Below are positions 44,595 to 54,500 of a DNA stretch of 64,000 bases, one piece after another. Position 1 is the stretch's first letter. Each line of letters starts with the position of its first letter. The DNA comes from Gelidibacter japonicus (GTDB lineage: Bacteria; Bacteroidota; Bacteroidia; Flavobacteriales; Flavobacteriaceae), in assembly GCF_010725055.1 (NCBI RefSeq), contig NZ_BJKB01000009.1, positions 1 to 64,000 on the forward strand. Direction: 5' to 3'. The notes under the pieces are model-generated. The model was not told the origin of the DNA, made no database searches, and saw only the letters and a program-made list of their open reading frames with translations. Made by a program: the position numbers and the translations under genes.

Positions 44595-46065
44595 GGGCTT
44601 TGAGAGTATGATGTTTTTTTATAAGTTCTGATACGAGTTTTCCAGAAATCAAAGATGGTGGTACTCCAGGACCAGGAACTGTAAGTTGCCCCGTAAAGTA
44701 TAAGTTGTTCACTTTTTTACTCTTTAATTTTGGTCTTAAAAAAGCCGTTTGCATGAGCGTGTTTGCCATGCCATAGGCATTGCCTTTGTACGAGTTATAA
44801 TCGTTTATAAAGTCCTTAACGCAAAAGGATTCCTTAAATATAATATTATTTACGACGTTTTGCGAGGTTAAATTTTCAAAACGCTCCATGATTTTGCTGA
44901 AATAAAGCGACCTTAATTCGGCTGTGTCCTCTAAACCAGGTGCCAACGGAATTAAAAATATACCCGCTTCCTGACCTGCGGGAGCCACGCTTCTATCCGT
45001 TAAAGATGGGAAACTTGCGTAAAACAGGGGGTTTTCTGGCCATTTTGGGGTGTCATAGATCTCTTTGGCATGTGCCTCAAAATCCACATCAAAGAATAAA
45101 GTATGATGATTAACGTTTTTAATTTTTTTATCAAATGCCACGTAAAATAGGAGAGACGATGGCGCGAATACCTTCTTCTCCCAATAGGCTTCGGAGTATT
45201 GGCGGTATTTTTTCTCCAGTAAGGTCTCCGCATGATGGTAATCTGCTCCGCTCAAAACAACATCGCAATTATAGATTTCGCCATTGGATATAATGTTGGT
45301 TGCTTCACCATCGGAAACCATAATCTTATCGACCGAACTTTCTGTTTCAATAGTCACCCCTAAACTTTTAGCGAGCTGCTCCATGGCCAAAATGACTTCA
45401 TACATGCCCTTTTTCGGATGAAAAGTACCGATTCCAAAATCGGCATAATTCATAAAACTATAGAAGGATGGTGTATTATCAGGTTTTGCACCAAGAAACA
45501 ACACTGGAAATTCGAGAATTTTAGCCAGACGATCGTTTTTAAATTCTTTACGAACATCTTTTTTTATGGTGCTAAAAAATTGATCTAATTTCTTGATGGT
45601 CACTGGGGTCATGAGCTCAAACGGTGTGATACCTGGTCGATATACTAAGTCCTTAATGGCAACCTCATAATTGTGTTGGGCGTTGGCAATGAATTTTTTC
45701 AATTTTTGGGAACTCCCAGGTTCTTCTTTTTCAAAAGTCTCACAAATTTTATCCAAGCTGTCTTCAATAGTAATGAAATCGTCCTTCGCAAAATAAACGC
45801 TGTAGGCAGGATTTAGTTTTTCCAGTTGATAGAAATCAGAAGGGTGTTTTCCAAAATCGGCAAAAAATCGTTCAAACACATCAGGCATCCAATACCAGGT
45901 TGGACCAATATCAAAGGTAAAACCATTTTTCTGGAGCTGTCTGGCTCTGCCCCCAATAGTCTTGTTTTTTTCAAAAATGGTGACTTTATGGCCTTCTTTT
46001 GCAAGATAGCACGCTGCAGATAATGCAGAAAACCCAGAACCGATAATAGCAATATTTAATTTCAT
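44578..46065 (-). CDS. crtI: Phytoene desaturase
   Basis: A 495-residue FAD enzyme carrying out the desaturation of phytoene to lycopene. The N-terminal dinucleotide motif is AIIGSGFSALSAACYLAKEG with EKNKTIGGRAR, and the C-terminal family signature is LYFTGQLTVPGPGVPPSLISG. First structural gene of the carotenoid unit. Its promoter (46073-46103) lies so close to the ATG that the mRNA is probably leaderless or nearly so. Confidence 0.93.
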   Translation of the reverse strand: MKLNIAIIGSGFSALSAACYLAKEGHKVTIFEKNKTIGGRARQLQKNGFTFDIGPTWYWMPDVFERFFADFGKHPSDFYQLEKLNPAYSVYFAKDDFITIEDSLDKICETFEKEEPGSSQKLKKFIANAQHNYEVAIKDLVYRPGITPFELMTPVTIKKLDQFFSTIKKDVRKEFKNDRLAKILEFPVLFLGAKPDNTPSFYSFMNYADFGIGTFHPKKGMYEVILAMEQLAKSLGVTIETESSVDKIMVSDGEATNIISNGEIYNCDVVLSGADYHHAETLLEKKYRQYSEAYWEKKVFAPSSLLFYVAFDKKIKNVNHHTLFFDVDFEAHAKEIYDTPKWPENPLFYASFPSLTDRSVAPAGQEAGIFLIPLAPGLEDTAELRSLYFSKIMERFENLTSQNVVNNIIFKESFCVKDFINDYNSYKGNAYGMANTLMQTAFLRPKLKSKKVNNLYFTGQLTVPGPGVPPSLISGKLVSELIKKHHTLKAHESVI

Positions 46066-46066
46066 T

Positions 46067-46103
46067 GTTTAACAAAAGTAAATAAAAGTTAAACAAAAAA
46101 CAA
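46067..46103 (-). promoter_or_regulatory. crt operon promoter with overlapping inverted repeat
   Basis: On the minus strand TTG (46101-46103), 20 bases, TACTTTTG (46073-46080). A perfect GTTTAAC/GTTAAAC inverted repeat (46067-46073 and 46088-46094) brackets the -7 box. The neighbouring MerR protein is the likely binder. Confidence 0.65.
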
Positions 46104-46113
46104 TTCTAAAACG

Positions 46114-47013
46114 TTAAATTCTTGCAATTAAACTGTCAATTGTTTTAAATGTTTTGATCTGATTTGGTAAACCCTTAGTATCAATATGTTGTGCCATCTG
46201 ACCAAGAATCCATAATTCATGGTTGTTATCTTTTAAAAGTTGCGTATAAAATTCGTTGAGATAATTGGAGAGCTCCGCTTTTGGTGGGTTGACCGTAAAA
46301 TAGGAAATAAAGGTGACGTTTTCATAATAGGCCAGAACATCTGTTAAACTCACTATGGGAACACTAGAGCCTAAAAAGATGGATCGTTGTCCCTTCGCTA
46401 CAAGTTCATAATTTACAAACATGAGGCCAATCTCATGGATCTCATGATCTGGGAGAAAAAGAACGAAGGCATTGTTGTGTTCTATTTTGATTTTGGATTG
46501 TAAAAGCTCGGTGTTAACCAAAAGCTTTTGTTTAATAAGTGATGAAATGAAATGCTCATGCGCTGGGGTGATGGTGTCCGTTTGCCACAACATGCCTATT
46601 TCTGAAAGGAAAGGAATAAAGACTTCATAAAAGAGTTGACGAAACGATTTGGTTTTAATGAGTCCATTATAGGTTTCATAAAAAAGTTCCTGATCAAAAT
46701 CCAGCATTGCTAACTTTAACGTATTGATAGCGTGATTTTTCACATGGCCTTCGCTCGCCAATTCTCTAACTTGATCGTGTATTTCCGACGTTTTAAGAGA
46801 TGCAATTTTTGAAATTTTCAGTCCATTATTATTTAGAAAACTAATATTTAGTAGCTTTTGAAGATGTCCTAAATTATAAAATCTAATATTGGTATCCGTG
46901 CGTTCAGGTTCGAGTAGCTCATAACGTTTTTCCCAAATACGGATGGTATGTGCCTTTATTCCTGTAAGGTTTTCTAAGTCCTTAATGCTAAAGATTGTTT
47001 TAATGTTGTTCAT
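46114..47013 (-). CDS. MerR-family regulator with B12-binding-type domain (CarH/LitR-like)
   Basis: A 299-residue protein. Residues 7-75 are a MerR DNA-binding domain (FSIKDLENLTGIKAHTIRIW). Residues about 95-175 form a helical bundle with Trp143-x9-Glu153-His154, the Wx9EH cobalamin-capping motif of CarH. The Rossmann-like part has EIHEIG (His193), matching the ExHxxG lower-ligand motif. The residue after the Trp, which is His132 in Thermus CarH and binds cobalt after light exposure, is Gln144 here. It is the probable light or B12-dependent repressor of the crt operon just downstream. I start at 47013 (MNNIKTIF); eight extra codons are possible. Confidence 0.85.
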   Translation of the reverse strand: MNNIKTIFSIKDLENLTGIKAHTIRIWEKRYELLEPERTDTNIRFYNLGHLQKLLNISFLNNNGLKISKIASLKTSEIHDQVRELASEGHVKNHAINTLKLAMLDFDQELFYETYNGLIKTKSFRQLFYEVFIPFLSEIGMLWQTDTITPAHEHFISSLIKQKLLVNTELLQSKIKIEHNNAFVLFLPDHEIHEIGLMFVNYELVAKGQRSIFLGSSVPIVSLTDVLAYYENVTFISYFTVNPPKAELSNYLNEFYTQLLKDNNHELWILGQMAQHIDTKGLPNQIKTFKTIDSLIARI

Positions 47014-47113
47014 TCTTTTATGAAAAATATAGAACAAAATTAAACTAAATTATGACATGACGGAAAAGGAATGTGTTTTAAAGGAAGATTTTATTAGAAT
47101 GGATGGTAAATTG

Positions 47114-47198
47114 TGCGCACGAGAAGACTCGAACTTCCACGATCTAAGCGATCACCAGCCCCTCAAGCTGGCGCGTCTACCAATTCCGCCACGTGCGC
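47114..47198 (-). tRNA. tRNA-Leu (anticodon GAG)
   Basis: An 85-base class II tRNA. The acceptor stem is GCGCACG/CGTGCGC (47192-47198 with 47115-47121) with discriminator A. The anticodon stem-loop is CCAGC-TTGAGGG-GCTGG, giving GAG. A long variable arm and the T loop GTTCGAGTC are present. CCA is not encoded. Confidence 0.93.
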
Positions 47199-47593
47199 AA
47201 AAATAATAATCAATGGATTTGAATGTTGAGCAACTGCTCTGCTTTCGGTGTTTTGTTTGGTATGCAAAACTAAATCCAAATGAACTTTAGCGGTGCAAAT
47301 ATAAAAAATCAAATAATTTAATTACGTTATTTTCAATTTACTTTTCGAATGAGATCATTATAATGTGAATAAAGCTTGGCTGTTCAAAAAAGTGAGCTGA
47401 ATGGAGGTTGACAATCCGTTTTGGCCATATCGGCGATTTAACCCATAAATCATTTGCTTTTAATTTATTAGAACTTGCGAATGGTGTCCAAAATTGAAAA
47501 TCGATAAATTTCTTTACAGATAATCTTTTACTTATATGAGAAAAGATATCGCATTGGTTATCTGTAAGTTTATGAATGTAAAATTGAACTGCT
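47199..47593. other. Gap upstream of the tRNA and the lipoprotein gene
   Basis: No gene accepted. On the minus strand two TAnnTTTG boxes (TAGTTTTG at 47265-47272 and TATATTTG at 47296-47303) could drive the tRNA. A 109-codon minus frame at 47338-47667 overlaps the lipoprotein start and is not convincing. Confidence 0.4.
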
Positions 47594-48067
47594 ATGGGTA
47601 TGGGAGCTTTTAATAAATTTTTGACCATTTTTATAATCATTGCAATGTTGTCATGTGATCTTGACAAAAATAATTCTCCGGCTCATAATGATTCCGAGAT
47701 TTTGATTCCTGAAAAAATAGAACTATCCAAAGCAACTGTTTATGAAGAAAATAATAATCTTGATGGGGAAATTGGAACTACCGTTCGTACTGATTGGGTT
47801 GATGATGGAATGAGTGAACATTGGAATTTAGACCATCCAAAAAGAAAGGAGAATTTGTTTGTAGCTTTTGACATGACGGAAGATCAGATTCAGAGTTATG
47901 AAAATGCCTTACAAGCATGGAAAGAATCTGAAAATGACGACGCTTTTATTTTGCTTTCTGCCAATGCTAAAATAAAAGAAGAAGAACGCATTTTGAAAGC
48001 AATCCTGGATGACTCGCAGTACAGGCTTTACAAAGAATGGTCTATGAACTATCATTTGGGAAAATAG
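47594..48067 (+). CDS. Small lipoprotein, unknown function
   Basis: A 157-residue protein with a lipoprotein signal (IIAMLSC, Cys21), an acidic linker and a helical, charged C-terminal half (FDMTEDQIQSYENALQAWKES ... KIKEEERILKAILDDSQYRLYKEW). The latter resembles the Spy/LTXXQ-like or Heavy-metal-sensor type helical hairpins only vaguely, so I name no family. The start could also be the internal ATG two codons later. It stands alone. Confidence 0.6.
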   Translation: MGMGAFNKFLTIFIIIAMLSCDLDKNNSPAHNDSEILIPEKIELSKATVYEENNNLDGEIGTTVRTDWVDDGMSEHWNLDHPKRKENLFVAFDMTEDQIQSYENALQAWKESENDDAFILLSANAKIKEEERILKAILDDSQYRLYKEWSMNYHLGK

Positions 48068-48484
48068 AACATCTTTATAGATCCTAATTTTTGCCAATAC
48101 CGAAGCTTGTTTAATTTCATGTGCTTCAATCGAAATTTCTCTGTTTTTTATAAACTATGAACAGCTCAGAGGCATTTTATCCAACTAAAAGTAGTTAATG
48201 ACTGACCATTCATAAAGATTCTATATTTGAATTAATCTTTACCCAAATGAGAATTTGGAAATTAAATAAGAGGCCATCCTCTGGTATATCGATTGAAATC
48301 TCAAGGAATTAAACAAAAAATGCTTAAATTTAATGGAATTCATAAATATTAAACCGTTCTTAAACAGCTTTTTCGGGTTAAAATTTTGATTGAAAGAGCC
48401 TAAATTTAGGAATTACTAATATTAACTTTAGAGAGCACTACGGTGTGCTTTAATTCAAATTCCAATTAACTAAAAAGTATAATT
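48068..48484. other. Intergenic gap, no gene seen
   Basis: AT-rich, with no convincing frame or strong hairpin. The promoter of the following gene should lie near the end, but I find no perfect TAnnTTTG there. Confidence 0.4.
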
Positions 48485-49123
48485 ATGGCAGAGATTAAAA
48501 TTGACAGGAAAAAACCAGTTTGGCCTTGGATTCTCTTAATTCTGGTCGTATTGGGAATCATTGCGTATTTAGTTTATGACAGTCCAGAACGTGATGACCA
48601 TATTGATGACATTGATGATGATGTTACCAATGAACATGTGATAGATTCTGATGGTGGACAATCAGGTACAACAGGCGCCTATAGGGCCGGAACAGCTTAT
48701 GACCAATACACTGCTTTTGAGGGGTCAATTCGTGATTCTACGCGTATTGCAATAGATTCATCCTACACCAAAAAAGCCTACTACAATTTGAGCAAAGCGG
48801 TAGCGAAAAAGGCTGATGAACACAACGTGGAAGAATCACAGGCTTTAATTGATTTAAGAAACTTTTCAATGTTGATCACTAAGGTTTCCAGTCCACTGAG
48901 TAGCGCGGAATCGGCTAAGAACTTTAAAACAGCCAGTGATAAGGTGGCAAAGGTATTGGAAGATATCCAAATTAAGAGTTACCCTGAATTGCAGTCGCAA
49001 ATTGCAGATTTAAAACAAGTGACTTCAGAGATGGATGGCTATATTAGTATGGATAAACAACAGGATAACATTACTCAGTTTTTACAAAAGAGTAGGGATG
49101 TGCTAAAAGCGATGAACAAGTAA
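48485..49123 (+). CDS. Membrane-anchored helical protein, unknown function
   Basis: A 212-residue protein with one N-terminal transmembrane helix (WPWILLILVVLGIIAYLVY), a strongly acidic linker (DDHIDDIDDDVTNEH) and a helical domain of about 110 residues facing the periplasm. Similar anchored proteins occur in flavobacteria without known function. It has no near neighbour on the same strand; the next hairpin terminator is at 49499. Confidence 0.65.
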   Translation: MAEIKIDRKKPVWPWILLILVVLGIIAYLVYDSPERDDHIDDIDDDVTNEHVIDSDGGQSGTTGAYRAGTAYDQYTAFEGSIRDSTRIAIDSSYTKKAYYNLSKAVAKKADEHNVEESQALIDLRNFSMLITKVSSPLSSAESAKNFKTASDKVAKVLEDIQIKSYPELQSQIADLKQVTSEMDGYISMDKQQDNITQFLQKSRDVLKAMNK

Positions 49124-49498
49124 AGTGAGGACTTTGACCCAAATTAATTACCTCTCAATTTGTTAAATTCTCTAATGGTAACATATCTATTCATTGGCTC
49201 GAACGAGGTCCCGTTGTATAGGATATTGACTTTCGTGAAATGGTCGTGGTGGCCATTTTCTGGTCAATGATATGATTTCGAACCTTGGTATCTATTTACA
49301 TTAACAACTAAATTATGTTGACATAAACGTCGCATATGAAGAGCACGTTTATAGAAAAACAGACATTTCTGAAAAATGGAATGGCATGGCTTGAAGTAGT
49401 GAGAAACAAACTATAGTGCAGACGAATGCAGAGGAAAATGAGGAGTCATAAATTCCGAATTTGTGAAGAGGGATGAAAAATGCATCATATTCCCTAGA

Positions 49499-49540
49499 AA
49501 AGAGGAAATTTACCAATGGTGGGTTTCCTCTTTATTTTTT
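49499..49540 (+). terminator. Intrinsic terminator
   Basis: AAAGAGGAAA (49499-49508) pairs perfectly with TTTCCTCTTT (49524-49533), followed by a T-rich run. It is about 375 bases after the 48485-49123 gene, so it could also end a small unannotated transcript. Confidence 0.75.
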
Positions 49541-49708
49541 TTCTATTATATACTTTGAAAATCAAGGTTTTGGATCTGATTGTGGCCTTGTAAAGAGCCA
49601 TGTTTTTGGTTTAGTGGTTGAGATCTTAATCTATGTTAATCATCCCGCTGTTATCATCATATACTTGAAATTTTAAATGCTTCGACGAGTAATGAATTTC
49701 AATAGAAG

Positions 49709-49738
49709 TTGCTTATGTTAATGATTATTTTAAATTTG
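49709..49738 (+). promoter_or_regulatory. Promoter of the T9SS type A cargo gene
   Basis: TTG (49709-49711), 19 bases, TAAATTTG (49731-49738): full consensus match, 24 bases before the ATG. Confidence 0.7.
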
Positions 49739-49762
49739 TAAATCATTTATATAAAACCAACC

Positions 49763-50611
49763 ATGACTAAAACTACTTTATCGGCTATTGCTTTTATGGC
49801 AATGGTAACTTTTAATATTCAGGCTCAAAACACGGAGATTGTTTTGACCCAATCTACCGGTGAAATATTTATTGCTAATGGGGTATCGTGCGACGGAGGT
49901 GATAATTCATGGTATCGAGAATATATGCTTTCGGATGAAGGTATAACAACTGACGTCAAACTTGTGGGTGTCGAATTTGGATTACAGGGCATTCAATCTG
50001 ACGAAGTATTGGAAGTTTATGCTTATAATTTTGAAGGTTTTCCCGCTGGTTTTAATGCTGCCAATCCACCGACTCCTATTGCATCTGGAAGGGTAACCGT
50101 TGGTTTGGATGATATTGATACCATAATTAGAGTTGACTTCGATAGCCCAGCTTTAGTTTCTGCAAGCTCAAGTATTGTGGTTAGTGTGGTGCAGCCAACT
50201 TCATCTGGAAATCAATTGTTTTTAGGTGCAACGCCTGGAGAAACTAAAGGAGGATTTATAAGCTCCATCCACTGCGGGATTGAAGGCGAACCGCTGCCGG
50301 TAGCTACTATTGGATATCCTGATGCACGACATATGATTAATCTGGTAGTCGTTGACGAAACACTTTCTTTAAGTAATAGTCAAATTGAAAAATTTGCTAT
50401 CTATCCGAATCCTACTAGTGCAAGAGTTATGTTAAAGGCTCCTTCGGGATTAGAAGTAATTAATGTGAACATGTTTGATGCGTTGGGAAAGAATTTGCAT
50501 GTACAATATAGGAATGAGATAGTAGAGACAGATAATTTGAGTCCCGGGGTTTATTTACTGCAAGTTGATACATCGCATGGTTCGTTCACAAAAAAGATTG
50601 TTAAACAGTAA
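49763..50611 (+). CDS. T9SS cargo protein with type A sorting domain
   Basis: A 282-residue secreted protein; the signal peptide ends near NIQAQ (residue 22). The middle (about 30-190) is a beta-rich domain of unknown function with two or three cysteines. The last 80 residues are a type A sorting domain: FAIYPNPTSARVMLKAP, MFDALGKNL, LSPGVYLLQVDTSHGSFTKKIVKQ. It should be exported by T9SS, cleaved and attached to the surface or released. It has its own promoter. Confidence 0.85.
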   Translation: MTKTTLSAIAFMAMVTFNIQAQNTEIVLTQSTGEIFIANGVSCDGGDNSWYREYMLSDEGITTDVKLVGVEFGLQGIQSDEVLEVYAYNFEGFPAGFNAANPPTPIASGRVTVGLDDIDTIIRVDFDSPALVSASSSIVVSVVQPTSSGNQLFLGATPGETKGGFISSIHCGIEGEPLPVATIGYPDARHMINLVVVDETLSLSNSQIEKFAIYPNPTSARVMLKAPSGLEVINVNMFDALGKNLHVQYRNEIVETDNLSPGVYLLQVDTSHGSFTKKIVKQ

Positions 50612-50616
50612 TAAAG

Positions 50617-50832
50617 TTACTTAAATTCACTTAAATCCATGGCATCACGTTGTTTTTTGTTAGTCCCGAAATTAAAATCAATATGCATTGAGTTTTTAGG
50701 ATAGGATTTTTTTAAAGGAATAATTCCTCGTGAGAATCTTAAATTCCATGAACGTGTGGAAAGAGAGATCACTTGATTTATATTTCGGAATTGATGACAA
50801 TTCATACATCCAAAGGTTAAAACAAAAGTATT
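50617..50832 (-). pseudogene. Possible fragment of a cytochrome c-like gene
   Basis: A 71-codon open frame contains TFGCMNCHQFRNIN, which includes a CXXCH heme-attachment motif followed by a plausible sequence. There is no signal peptide or upstream start, and the frame is closed by a stop at 50833-50835. It may be a remnant of a heme protein or a chance match. Confidence 0.25.
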
Positions 50833-51253
50833 TTATTTTCGAAATGAACATTCTTTAGTGGTGTATGGAAATAAAATGGACTAGGATCGGCTTGCTTTCC
50901 AATTGTTTTTCCAGATGACTTCAAATATTTCTTCGAATCACATGCAGACAACTGAACCTGTTGAAGTTGACCCTCCGTATTGTTCCGGAATCTCTAATTG
51001 AAATTGGCTTTCATTTTTAAGAACCATTAAAGGTTTGTCGCCATTTGTACAATGGATGTGCAAAGGCATTACCATTCTTATTACTTAATCACATCAATAT
51101 GTATGGTGATCCTGGGTTTCAGAAACCTTAATACATACATCTCTCAAACGACCTTGCAATTTGTTAATATTATGTAAAATAAGGTCAACATTTTTTGATT
51201 TTCAGATCTATTTTTCCGCAGTCACATTTAAAAAAATATCAATTTTAGACTAA

Positions 51254-51341
51254 TTGTCGAAGAAATATGCTTTTTATCGATGATATTTAAAAATAATTTT
51301 TATATTTGTGCATCTTGTCGATAATATTGACCTTTTATCGA
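51254..51341 (+). promoter_or_regulatory. Promoter region with two direct-repeat pairs
   Basis: TTGTCGA at 51254 and TTATCGA at 51274 form one pair; TTGTCGA at 51315 and TTATCGA at 51335 form another. Both have exactly 13 bases between the repeats, and the pairs are 61 bases apart. The -7 box TATATTTG (51301-51308) lies between them. The arrangement suggests cooperative binding of a dimeric regulator on one face of the DNA. Confidence 0.55.
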
Positions 51342-51506
51342 ATGGTGTTTTTCATCCTTAGATTGTGAAAATATTTAACAAATTGACAAGTTGACTAATT
51401 ATTGGTAATACGGCTTAACTAGGTTTTAAGGGATGAAATATAAACCTGGCAAGTATATAAAATCTAAAAATGCAATTTCAAAATTTCATAACAACAATCA
51501 ATCACT

Positions 51507-54500
51507 ATGAAAAAATTATTACTGTTACTTATCTTAATAGTAGGTAATTCCATTTTTGCACAAGTAGGGATTGGCACGGATATGCCAAGCCCTTCTACAC
51601 AATTGGAAATAAAATCCTCAAATAGAGGTATTTTAATACCTCAGGTGCCTCTTAATGGTACTACTGATCAAAATACCATTAACGCAGGAAACATAGAAAG
51701 TTTATTGGTCTACAACACCAATACCAATGCTACCTTGAGTCCTGGATATTACTATTGGCACCAAGGTGTTTGGAATAGACTGACAACGGAGAGTGATCTG
51801 CCAGAACATATTGTGTTGTGGGATCTTGTAAACAATCAGTTTACTTTTATAGATCAAAATGGAGACATCCAAGCCATTGATCCGACAGATTTTCAAACAT
51901 TAACTTCCCTTAGACTCAATCCAGATGGGCATACCTTGGACTATGTGGACGAAAATGGAGATAATACTAGTATTGATCTTCAAACGGTTATCAAAAATTT
52001 TGAAACACTGACTAGCATAGTGGCAAACAGTGATGGCTCATTCACCTTTACGGATGAAGCTGGAGTTACTACTATTGTTGATATTGGAGATCTTGAAACG
52101 CTAACATCTATCGCTCTTAATCCAGATAACGTCAACATTGATTATACAGATGAAGACGGCATCATCACTCAATTGGATCTCACACAGATCGTTAAGAACT
52201 TGGAGACATTGACATCCATTGTTGAGAACAACGATGGCACCTTCACTTTCACGGATGAGGTTGGAGTAGCGACCATTATAGATATGGGCAATCTTGAAAC
52301 GCTGACTGCAATTGCTCTTAATCCAGATAATGTCAATATTGATTATACGGCTGAAAACGGGGTGGTCACCCAATTGGACCTGACCCAGATCGTCAAGAAT
52401 TTGGAGACCCTCACAACGATTGTTGAAAACAACGACGGTACGATTACCTTCACGGATGAGGCCGGAGTTGCAACTACAATAAATGTGAGTAATCTTGAAA
52501 CCTTGACTACAATCGCACTCAATCTGGACAACGTGAATATCGATTATACAGATGAAAACGGCGTGGTCACCCAATTGGACTTGACCCAGATCGTCAAGAA
52601 TTTGGAGACCCTCACAACGATTGTTGAAAATAACGATGGTACGTTCACCTTTACGGATGAGGCCGGAGTTGCGACCATTGTAGATATAAGCAATCTTGAA
52701 ACCTTGACAACAATCGCACTCAATCCTGACAATGTGAACATTGATTATACGGATGAAGAGGGTGTAGTCACCCAATTGGACCTGACCCAGATCGTCAAGA
52801 ATTTGGAGACCCTCACAACGATTGTTGAAAACAACGACGGTACGATTACCTTCACCGATGAGGCCGGAGTTGCAACTACAATAAATGTGAGTAATCTTGA
52901 AACCTTGACTACGATCGCACTCAATCTGGACAACGTGAATATCGATTACACAGATGAAAACGGCGTGGTCACCCAATTGGACTTGACCCAAATCGTCAAG
53001 AATTTGGAAACCCTCACAACGATTGTTGAAAATAACGATGGTACGTTCACCTTTACGGATGAGGCCGGAGTTGCGACCATTGTAGATATAAGCAATCTCG
53101 AGACCTTGACAACAATCGCACTCAATCCAGACAATGTGAACATTGATTATACGGATGAAGAGGGTGTAGTCACTCAATTGGACCTGACCCAGATCGTCAA
53201 GAATTTGGAGACCCTCACAACGATTGTTGAAAACAACGACGGTACGATTACCTTCACCGATGAGGCCGGAGTTGCAACTACAATAAATGTGAGTAATCTT
53301 GAAACCTTGACTACGATCTCACTCAATCTGGACAACGTGAATATCGATTACACTGATGAAAACGGCGTGGTCACCCAATTGGACTTGACCCAGATCGTCA
53401 AGAATTTGGAGACACTTACAACAATTGTTGAAAATAACGATGGTACGTTCACCTTTACGGATGAGGCCGGAGTTGCGACCATTGTAGATATAAGCAATCT
53501 CGAGACCTTGACAACAATCGCACTCAATCCTGACAATGTGAACATTGATTATACGGATGAAGAGGGTGTAGTCACTCAATTGGACCTGACCCAGATCGTC
53601 AAGAATTTGGAGACCCTCACAACGATTGTCGAAAATAACGATGGTACGTTCACATTTACCGATGAAGCTGGTAATGCTACAATTATAAATATAAGAAACC
53701 TTGAAACCATCACTACCCTTGTTGATAATGGTGACGGTACAATGACCTATACCGATGAAAACAATATTGAAACCGTAATTAATTTAGCTAATGGCCCAAA
53801 AGGTGACGATGGGGATTCTGCATATCAAGTTTGGTTGGGTCAGGGAAACACTGGAACCGAATTGGATTTTATTGCTTCTTTAAAAGGCGAACAAGGCATT
53901 CAAGGTGAGACAGGTCCAGCTGGTGCAGATGGGCAAGATGGTGCCCCAGGCCCACAAGGTCCAGCAGGTGCTGATGGCGTTGACGGACAGGATGGTTTAC
54001 AAGGTCCACAAGGTATCCAGGGAGAAACTGGTCCACAAGGTGAGGTTGGTCCAGCAGGTCCCCAAGGCGAAAAGGGAGATAAAGGCGATGACGGAGCGGT
54101 AGGTCCTCAAGGCCCACAGGGAATTCCTGGCAATGACGGTGTTGACGGACAGGATGGGGCACCGGGAGCAGCAGGTCCTATAGGTCCACAAGGTGTTCAA
54201 GGAGAGGCCGGTCCAGCAGGACCTCAAGGTCCAGCAGGTCCCCAAGGCGAAAAGGGAGATAAAGGCGATGACGGAGCGGTAGGTCCTCAGGGCCCACAGG
54301 GAATTCCTGGCAATGACGGTGTTGACGGACAGGATGGGGCACCGGGAGCAGCAGGTCCTATAGGTCCGCAGGGCGAACAAGGTCCACAAGGACCCCAGGG
54401 TCCACAAGGTCCAGCAGGTGCTGATGGCGTTGACGGACAGGATGGTTTGCAGGGTCCACAAGGTATCCAGGGAGAAACTGGTCCACAAGGTGAGGTTGGC

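Larger units (their letters stand above)
49124..49762. other. Intergenic region with terminator and promoter
   Basis: No gene accepted; a 67-codon plus frame at 49473-49676 runs through the terminator hairpin. The region holds the terminator at 49499-49540 and the promoter at 49709-49738. Confidence 0.5.
50612..51506. other. Long intergenic region upstream of the collagen operon
   Basis: It holds a small CXXCH-containing fragment (50617-50832, minus), otherwise no gene from 50833 to 51253, then the regulatory cluster at 51254-51341. The leader from the -7 box to the ATG is about 200 bases. Confidence 0.5.

Noticed and set aside
47338-47667. 109-codon minus-strand frame
   Set aside because: It overlaps the lipoprotein start on the other strand and shows no domain; the plus-strand lipoprotein with a clear lipobox is far better supported.
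49473-49676. 67-codon plus-strand frame
   Set aside because: It runs through a perfect intrinsic terminator hairpin and its product looks random.
52101-53177. Minus-strand open frame opposite the 67-residue repeats
   Set aside because: It mirrors the 201-base repeats of the plus-strand gene and has no start signals of its own.
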